Source of the DNA: Acidiferrobacter sp.
GTDB lineage: Bacteria; Pseudomonadota; Gammaproteobacteria; Arenicellales; UBA868
Direction of reading: 5' to 3'
Assembly: GCA_002694065.1 (NCBI GenBank)
Contig: NZKZ01000031.1
Location: forward strand, 1 to 11,799
Length of the DNA: 11,799 bases
The notes beneath the pieces are model-generated. The model did no database searches, was not told where the DNA came from, and was given only the letters and a program-made list of their open reading frames with translations. Each line of letters begins with the position of its first letter. The stretch's first letter is position 1. Positions 7,166 to 11,799 of this stretch are shown here, piece by piece. The translations under genes and the position numbers were made by a program.

Positions 7166-8553
7166 TGGCGCAGGGACTCACATCGGCTGTCTACATCGCG
7201 GCATCCATACTCTTTATTCTTAGTCTTGGCGGTCTGAGCCACCAGGAGAGTGCGCGCCGAGGCAACTTGTTCGGCATTGCCGGAATGGCGATCGCAATCT
7301 TTGCCACCCTGCTCGCTTCCACCCCCACCAGTTATGCCCTCGTTTTGGGGGTCATGGCAGTTGGCGGGGCCGCAGGCAGCACTCTGGCCGCGCGTGTGGA
7401 AATGACCGCAATGCCGCAGCTGGTGGCGATCCTGCACAGTTTTGTCGGCCTTGCCGCCGTTCTGGTCGGATTTGGCTCGTTTCTTGATCCCGCGGCGGAA
7501 TTTGAGGGGGCAGAGAAAGTTGTCCATGACATTGAAATCTTCCTAGGCGTTTTGATCGGTGCCGTCACCTTTACCGGATCTGTCGCCGCCTTCGGAAAGC
7601 TTCAGGGAATCCTTCACAGTCGCCCGCTCATGCTCCCCGGTCGACACCTGATTAACCTCGCTATTGGGCTCGGATGCATCTGGCTGGGCGTGTTGTTTGT
7701 CGGTAGCGACTCTGCCGGCTCGGCCCTGTGGCCCTTACTGATCATGACCGGCTTGGCGTTTATCTTTGGGCTGCATATGGTTCTTGCGATCGGCGGTGCC
7801 GACATGCCTGTTGTCATCTCAATGCTGAACAGTTACTCAGGATGGGCGGCAGCGGCCACTGGATTTATGCTGGCCAATGATCTTCTGATCGTAACCGGAG
7901 CCCTGGTGGGCTCAAGCGGGGCGATCCTGAGTTACATCATGTGCCGGGCCATGAACCGGCGTTTTCTGTCGGTGATCCTGGGGGGTTTTGGTGGTGAAAC
8001 CTCCACGGGCGAAAGTTCTGCCATTGAAGGTGAGGCGGTAGCCGTCTCCGTCGACGAGACGGTTCAGTTACTTTCTGAAGCGAAGAGTGTGGTGATTGTT
8101 CCCGGCTACGGTATGGCCGTTGCACATGCTCAACACCCTGTTTCGGAATTGGTCAAAGTACTGAAGGAGCGCGGGGTCGAGACGCGGTTCGCGATCCATC
8201 CCGTTGCCGGACGAATGCCGGGACACATGAATGTGCTGCTGGCTGAAGCCCGGGTTCCCTACGACGTGGTGCTGGAGATGGATGAGATCAACTCCGACCT
8301 TCCGGACACAGATATCGTGCTCGTGATCGGCGCGAATGACATCGTCAATCCTGCAGCGCAGGACGAACCTAATAGCCCTATAGCGGGAATGCCCGTTCTT
8401 GAGGTCTGGAAGGCGGAAACGACGATCATTCTAAAACGCAGCATGGCCACGGGCTATGCCGGCGTCGACAACCCGCTTTTTTATCGGGAGAACTCGAGGA
8501 TGCTTTTTGGCGATGCCAAAGAAAGCATCAGTGCGGTGCTTGCGGCGCTATAG
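7165..8553 (+). CDS. pntB: NAD(P) transhydrogenase subunit beta
   Basis: This is the NADP(H)-binding, proton-conducting partner of PntA. The N-terminal half is a run of hydrophobic helices. The C-terminal domain III carries the NADP-binding GYGMAVAHAQHPV motif, then RFAIHPVAGRMPGHMNVLLA, GANDIVNPAA and KRSMATGYAGVDNPLF. Starting at 7165 gives 462 residues, as in E. coli, and puts the channel histidine of ILHSFVGLAAV at position 91, matching E. coli His91. The ATG at 7162 (ATGA overlap with the pntA stop) is an equally possible start one codon longer. AAGGA at 7154-7158 gives 6 bases of spacing to 7165 and only 3 to 7162. An upstream in-frame ATG at 7120 lies inside pntA and adds residues not found in the family. 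Confidence 0.97.
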   Translation: MAQGLTSAVYIAASILFILSLGGLSHQESARRGNLFGIAGMAIAIFATLLASTPTSYALVLGVMAVGGAAGSTLAARVEMTAMPQLVAILHSFVGLAAVLVGFGSFLDPAAEFEGAEKVVHDIEIFLGVLIGAVTFTGSVAAFGKLQGILHSRPLMLPGRHLINLAIGLGCIWLGVLFVGSDSAGSALWPLLIMTGLAFIFGLHMVLAIGGADMPVVISMLNSYSGWAAAATGFMLANDLLIVTGALVGSSGAILSYIMCRAMNRRFLSVILGGFGGETSTGESSAIEGEAVAVSVDETVQLLSEAKSVVIVPGYGMAVAHAQHPVSELVKVLKERGVETRFAIHPVAGRMPGHMNVLLAEARVPYDVVLEMDEINSDLPDTDIVLVIGANDIVNPAAQDEPNSPIAGMPVLEVWKAETTIILKRSMATGYAGVDNPLFYRENSRMLFGDAKESISAVLAAL

Positions 8554-8568
8554 ATCACTACCCACTAA

Positions 8569-8585
8569 TAGGCTATGCGAGCCTA
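8569..8585. terminator. Small hairpin between convergent pntB and sucD, possible shared weak terminator
   Basis: TAGGCT-ATGCG-AGCCTA forms a 6-bp perfect stem with a 5-base loop inside the 44-base gap between the two stop codons. Being symmetric, it would fold in RNA from both directions. Neither strand has a proper T-run after it, so it is at best a weak or Rho-assisted terminator, or an mRNA 3'-end protector. Confidence 0.3.
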
Positions 8586-8597
8586 GCGCAATCGGCC

Positions 8598-9482
8598 TCA
8601 GCTTTTATTGATTGCATCACGCATCGCCAGGCCGATTTCGGCCGGGTTTGCTGTAACGGTCACTCCGGCCGCCTCAAGCGCTGAGATCTTATCGGCGGCT
8701 GTGCCCCGCCCCCCGGCAATGATTGCGCCCGCATGCCCCATTCGTTTGCCAGGTGGAGCCGTGACTCCAGCGATGAACGCAGCAACGGGTTTATTCATGT
8801 GTTGACTGATCCACTCGGCACAGTCTTCTTCATCGGAGCCGCCGATCTCTCCGCACATAACTACCGCATCGGTGTCCGGATCATCGTTAAACATCTTCAT
8901 CACATCAAGGTGTTTCAGGCCATTGACTGGGTCACCGCCAATACCCACACAACTAGACTGGCCCATCCCCAGCTTGGTCAGCTGATCAACCACCTCGTAG
9001 GTCAAGGTACCGGAGCGGGAAACGACGCCGATTCGGCCCGGGGTGTGGATATACCCCGGCATAATTCCAATCTTGATCTCTCCAGGGGTAATCACCCCGG
9101 GACAGTTGGGCCCCACTAGTACCGCATCGCTCTCCCCCATGCGGTCTCGCGTCAGAATCATGTCCTTCACGGGGACGCCCTCAGTAATGCAGATCACTGT
9201 TTGAATGCCCGCAGCCACGGCCTCATCGATCGCCGCCGCTGCGAAGGGAGGCGGAACGTAAATCACCGAAACGTCGGCCCCTGTCTCGGCCCGTGCCTCG
9301 GCGACACTATCGAATATGGGGATTCCCTCGAAATCCTGACCTCCCTTTCCCGGGGTGACTCCGGCAACAAAACAGTCTTTCCCTTCCGCATAATCAAGAC
9401 AGTTCCTGGTATGGAACTGTCCGGTTTTCCCGGTGATTCCCTGAGTGATTACACGGCTTTGTTTATTGATCAGTATCGACAT
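8598..9482 (-). CDS. sucD: Succinate--CoA ligase, alpha subunit
   Basis: The alpha subunit binds CoA and carries the phospho-histidine in the TCA step from succinyl-CoA to succinate with nucleotide triphosphate formation. It has 294 residues, near the 289 of E. coli SucD. Visible: the CoA-binding N-terminal Rossmann region VITQGITGKTGQFHTRNCLD (11-30), VGPNCPGVITP (123-133), GEIGG (211-215) whose Glu stabilises the histidine loop, and GHAGAIIAGGRGTAADK starting at 249, in which His250 is the phosphorylated residue. It starts 3 bases after the sucC stop, so the two are translationally coupled, and only a weak GGAA is seen upstream. Its 3' end converges on pntB. Confidence 0.97.
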   Translation of the reverse strand: MSILINKQSRVITQGITGKTGQFHTRNCLDYAEGKDCFVAGVTPGKGGQDFEGIPIFDSVAEARAETGADVSVIYVPPPFAAAAIDEAVAAGIQTVICITEGVPVKDMILTRDRMGESDAVLVGPNCPGVITPGEIKIGIMPGYIHTPGRIGVVSRSGTLTYEVVDQLTKLGMGQSSCVGIGGDPVNGLKHLDVMKMFNDDPDTDAVVMCGEIGGSDEEDCAEWISQHMNKPVAAFIAGVTAPPGKRMGHAGAIIAGGRGTAADKISALEAAGVTVTANPAEIGLAMRDAINKS

Positions 9483-9485
9483 CGC

Positions 9486-10649
9486 TCAGTTTCCGGTAGC
9501 TGCGACGACCTTCTCGGCTGCGTCAGCCATGGTTGTCGCGGTAATCATATCGAGGCCCGATTTCTCGAGAATTTCACGCCCTCGCTCGACGTTTGTTCCC
9601 TCTAGTCTGACTACCAGAGGTATTTTTAACTTCACCACTTCCGCTGCCTGTACCAATCCCTCGGCCACAACGTCGCAGCGCATAATCCCGCCAAAAATAT
9701 TTACCAGGATCGCCTTGAGGTCAGGATTGCGGAGCATGATCTTGAACGCTTCGGTAACCTGGTCGGTCGTTGCGCCACCACCTACATCGAGAAAATTAGC
9801 AGGTTCTGCGCCGTACAGCTTGATGATGTCCATCGTTGCCATCGCGAGGCCTGCGCCATTGACCAGGCAGCCAATATTGCCATCCAATGAGATGTAACTT
9901 AGCCCCACAGCGGAGGCCTCCAGTTCCGCCGGGTCCTCTTCATCGGTATCGCGCATTGCAACGATATCCGGGTGGCGAAACAGCGCGTTGTCGTCAAAGT
10001 TGAATTTGGCGTCCAGGGCAATTACCCGGTTATCCGCTGTAATGACCAGCGGATTGATCTCGGCCAACGACGCGTCTGTCTCCCAGAATGCTTCAAACAG
10101 CAGTCGCAGAAAGCGACCACCTTCGGCTGCCTGAAGCGCGTCAAGATTCAGGTGGGCCATCATTTCACCCGCTTCCGCTTCCGTCAGGCCAACTTTCGGA
10201 TCAACAAACTTCTTAAATATTTTTTCGGGGTTAGTGGCCGCAACTTCCTCTATCTCAGTTCCGCCTTCAGAACTCACCATCACTACGACGCGTTGTGAAC
10301 TCCTGTCGATGACCAGTCCGACGTAAAGCTCACGAGCGATTTCGGCCCCCTCTTCCACCAGAAGGCGATTCACCCGCTGGCCCTCCGGGCTGGTCTGATG
10401 AGTGATGAGCATCATTCCCAGCATATCCTCAGCCGCCTGGCGAACCTCATCCAGCGAGTCGACAACCTTGACGCCCCCACCCTTGCCTCGACCTCCCGCA
10501 TGGATCTGGGCCTTTACTACCCAGCGGTTACCGCCAAGCTCAGTAGCGGCTGCAACCGCCTCATCCACGGTGAAGCAAGCTTGGCCGCGCGGTACCGGAA
10601 CTCCTCGGGAGCGCAAAATCTCTTTCGCTTGGTATTCGTGTACTTTCAT
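9486..10649 (-). CDS. sucC: Succinate--CoA ligase [ADP/GDP-forming], beta subunit
   Basis: The beta subunit has an ATP-grasp fold that binds the nucleotide and succinate. It has 387 residues (E. coli SucC has 388). Visible: MKVHEYQAKEILRSRGVPVP at the start, the nucleotide-binding loop VVKAQIHAGGRGKGGGVKVV (44-63), LAEINPLVIT (195-204), the succinate/CoA-side region IGCLVNGAGLAMATMD (259-274) with FLDVGGGAT (286-294), and NIFGGIMRCDVVAEG (317-331). The ATG at 10649 is chosen because it matches the family start. An open frame extends 41 codons further, into the sulfurtransferase gene, but those residues are unlike SucC. Only a weak GGAA precedes the ATG. The gene lies 43 bases after the sulfurtransferase and 3 bases before sucD. 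Whether it prefers ADP or GDP cannot be judged by eye. Confidence 0.97.
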   Translation of the reverse strand: MKVHEYQAKEILRSRGVPVPRGQACFTVDEAVAAATELGGNRWVVKAQIHAGGRGKGGGVKVVDSLDEVRQAAEDMLGMMLITHQTSPEGQRVNRLLVEEGAEIARELYVGLVIDRSSQRVVVMVSSEGGTEIEEVAATNPEKIFKKFVDPKVGLTEAEAGEMMAHLNLDALQAAEGGRFLRLLFEAFWETDASLAEINPLVITADNRVIALDAKFNFDDNALFRHPDIVAMRDTDEEDPAELEASAVGLSYISLDGNIGCLVNGAGLAMATMDIIKLYGAEPANFLDVGGGATTDQVTEAFKIMLRNPDLKAILVNIFGGIMRCDVVAEGLVQAAEVVKLKIPLVVRLEGTNVERGREILEKSGLDMITATTMADAAEKVVAATGN

Positions 10650-10692
10650 CGGGTCATTTCCGTCAAAGTTATGCTCTATTGAAAAAAGGTCG
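10650..10692 (-). other. Short spacer between sulfurtransferase and sucC with a T-run
   Basis: On the minus strand the end of the sulfurtransferase gene reads GAAGG-CTAACGA-CCTTTTTTC. This allows a 4-5 bp stem that merges into a run of six T. It resembles an intrinsic terminator but the stem is very weak, so read-through into sucCD is likely. I found no well-spaced promoter for sucC here. Confidence 0.25.
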
Positions 10693-11550
10693 TTAGCCTT
10701 CGCGAACCTCAATCGGCCGATCCGGGTCCGTAATCCACTCACTCCACGATCCGGGATACAGCCTTGATCCACTCAGTCCAGCCAGTTCCATTGCAAAAAG
10801 ATTATGGCAGGCAGTCACTCCAGAACCGCAACTATGAACAACGGTTTCAGGCGACCTTTTCTTAAGGAGGCTGGCGAATTCCTCTCTGAGGGATTCAGGG
10901 GTTTTAAATCTGCCCTCGGACAAGTTCAGGGCGAAGTGCCGATTGACTGCTCCAGGGATACATCCGGCCTTTTTGTCCAACGGTTCCTTGAGGCCGCTGA
11001 ACCGCTCTGGTTCACGGGCATCGAGCACAAGAGGGTCCGGCGCACCCAATCCCGCCATCAAGAAATCGGCATCGACGTGTCCGGCGCTCTCCGTGTCCGA
11101 AACTCTGTCCGCGGAAGGCGTGATCATCGCCGCAGCATGCTCCTCGGCCTCGAGAGGGAGCTCCTGACGACACCACTCCGCAAACCCACCGTCAAGCAGC
11201 ATTACGTTGGGGATCCCTGCCCATCCAAGCATCCACCAGAAACGGGCCGCGAAAACGCCCGGACCCCCGTCATAGAGGACCACTGTACTGTCGGAATCGA
11301 TTCCAAGGCTCAAAAGCTTGTTTCGCCAGGCAGGAAAATCAGGCAGCGGGTGCCGTCCAGTCTCTGGGGTAATAGGACCAGAAAGATCTTTTTCCAAGTC
11401 CACATAAACTGCGCCGGGAATATGCGAGCCTTCATAGGCCGCTCTTCCGGCATCTGGATCATTAAGGGCGAAACGGCAATCGAATATCTTTACCGATCCG
11501 TCGCGGGATTGGCGCTCTAACTCGTGAGCGCTGATGATTTTTGCCGGCAT
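10693..11550 (-). CDS. sseA: Sulfurtransferase, tandem rhodanese domains (3-mercaptopyruvate sulfurtransferase type)
   Basis: This 285-residue cytoplasmic protein has two rhodanese domains: an inactive N-terminal one (about 5-135, with VKIFDCRFALNDPDAGRAAY and GSHIPGAVYVDLE) and a catalytic C-terminal one (about 160-280). Cys241 starts the active loop CGSGVTAC. CGSGVT is the 3-mercaptopyruvate-type loop, whereas thiosulfate-type rhodaneses have CRKGVT, so 3-mercaptopyruvate is the likelier sulfur donor. The length fits E. coli SseA (281). The ATG at 11550 (MPAKIISAHEL) fits the family start. The longer frame to 11631 would run into the tRNA gene. Unusually, no Shine-Dalgarno sequence precedes this ATG; the sequence there is CCTCC. 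The gene lies 36 bases after tRNA-Ser and 43 before sucC. Physiological substrate and role are inferred, not seen. Confidence 0.88.
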   Translation of the reverse strand: MPAKIISAHELERQSRDGSVKIFDCRFALNDPDAGRAAYEGSHIPGAVYVDLEKDLSGPITPETGRHPLPDFPAWRNKLLSLGIDSDSTVVLYDGGPGVFAARFWWMLGWAGIPNVMLLDGGFAEWCRQELPLEAEEHAAAMITPSADRVSDTESAGHVDADFLMAGLGAPDPLVLDAREPERFSGLKEPLDKKAGCIPGAVNRHFALNLSEGRFKTPESLREEFASLLKKRSPETVVHSCGSGVTACHNLFAMELAGLSGSRLYPGSWSEWITDPDRPIEVREG

Positions 11551-11586
11551 GATTAGTGGAGGTGGTTGTCGGTAAATAACTGCAAC

Positions 11587-11674
11587 TGGCGGAGAGGGAG
11601 GGATTCGAACCCCCGGTACCTCGCGGTACAACGGTTTTCAAGACCGCCGCATTCGACCACTCTGCCACCTCTCC
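11587..11674 (-). tRNA. tRNA-Ser(UGA)
   Basis: The 88-base gene folds as a class II tRNA. The acceptor stem GGAGAGG / CCTCTCC is perfect, with discriminator G and encoded CCA (11589-11587). The anticodon loop CTTGAAA (11642-11636) carries TGA at 11640-11638, which reads UCA and by wobble other UCN serine codons. A long variable arm (GTACCGCGAGGTAC) marks it as serine type, and the T loop GGTTCGAATCC is present. The next gene starts only 36 bases downstream with no terminator between, so the tRNA may be cut out of a longer transcript. Confidence 0.98.
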
Positions 11675-11719
11675 GTACTCTCGCCGCGCGCGAAAATGCG
11701 TCATGCGAGCACGGCCGAA

Positions 11720-11725
11720 ATTATA
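11720..11725 (-). promoter_or_regulatory. Candidate -10 box for tRNA-Ser (and genes downstream)
   Basis: A perfect TATAAT on the minus strand lies 45 bases before the tRNA 5' end, giving a leader of roughly 38 bases. No recognisable -35 hexamer is found 15-19 bases upstream. The bases after the -10 are GC-rich (CGGCCG), as is common at stringently controlled tRNA promoters, though their exact position relative to the start is not known. Confidence 0.45.
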
Positions 11726-11763
11726 GAACTATTTGCCGCCAGGCAGTGGCGAAAGCACATTCT

Positions 11764-11793
11764 GGGGTTATTGAAATCTGGCATAATTACCCC
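11764..11793. repeat. Imperfect dyad at the right edge, containing a possible rightward extended -10
   Basis: GGGGTTATT (11764-11772) and AATTACCCC (11785-11793) are inverted copies with one mismatch, 12 bases apart. The plus strand carries TG-G-CATAAT (11779-11787), an extended -10 type match (5 of 6 in the hexamer), which could drive a rightward gene beyond the window. The dyad around it might be an operator. Both readings are tentative because the sequence ends here. Confidence 0.3.
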
Positions 11794-11799
11794 ATATCA

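Noticed and set aside
6697..7527. 276-codon open frame on the minus strand across the end of pntA and start of pntB
   Set aside because: It is antisense to two well-supported overlapping genes and its protein is low-complexity and matches no family I know. It is a shadow frame.
10650..10772. 41-codon N-terminal extension of sucC
   Set aside because: SucC proteins start at MKVHEYQAKEIL. The extension overlaps the 3' end of the sulfurtransferase gene and is antisense-like in composition.
10804..11520. 238-codon open frame on the plus strand opposite the sulfurtransferase
   Set aside because: It is fully antisense to a gene with a clear rhodanese active site, lacks recognisable motifs and has no ribosome binding site support.
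11551..11631. 27-codon upstream extension of the sulfurtransferase
   Set aside because: It would translate through the 3' half of tRNA-Ser and adds residues not seen in the family.
1..11799. Search for a mobile element, phage genes, CRISPR array, toxin-antitoxin or other novel defence system
   Set aside because: Almost every base is covered by recognised housekeeping genes, spacers are 200 bases or less, and no direct repeat array, transposase or unexplained conserved frame is visible. A tRNA at the right edge can be an integration target, but no attachment-site repeat is seen in the window.

Overview
The window looks like ordinary chromosomal DNA from a gammaproteobacterium. Three things point there: the gene order prfB-lysS-lolC/F-lolD-comEC, a membrane-bound PntAB transhydrogenase whose subunits match the Escherichia coli ones in length, and a genome-encoded CCA on the tRNA. 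No genus can be named from sequence reading alone. I see no mobile element, phage gene, CRISPR array or defence gene.

Layout from left to right. Positions 1-5395 hold a leftward cluster, read in transcription order as prfB (RF2, with a programmed +1 frameshift), lysS, one LolC/LolE-type permease (probably LolF), lolD, and the 5' part of comEC running off the left edge. The first four genes are tightly packed (gaps of 13 and 24 bases, then an 8-base overlap). comEC is set apart by 123 bases. A 198-base divergent spacer (5396-5593) separates prfB from the rightward pntA-pntB pair, whose reading frames overlap. pntB converges on the leftward sucD with only 44 bases between stop codons. Reading leftward from the right edge come tRNA-Ser(UGA), a 3-mercaptopyruvate-sulfurtransferase-type gene, sucC and sucD, all on the minus strand and closely spaced.

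How the genes work together. prfB, lysS and the tRNA serve translation. LolF/LolD release lipoproteins from the inner membrane. ComEC is the DNA uptake channel. PntAB couples the proton gradient to NADPH production. SucCD makes ATP or GTP from succinyl-CoA in the TCA cycle. The sulfurtransferase handles sulfane sulfur.

Most points of interest are small: the RF2 recoding site, a lone Lol permease next to lolD, inverted repeats in the prfB/pntA spacer, and a tRNA-sulfurtransferase-sucCD cluster whose first coding gene has a CCUCC stretch where a ribosome binding site would be expected. I found no convincing undescribed system.
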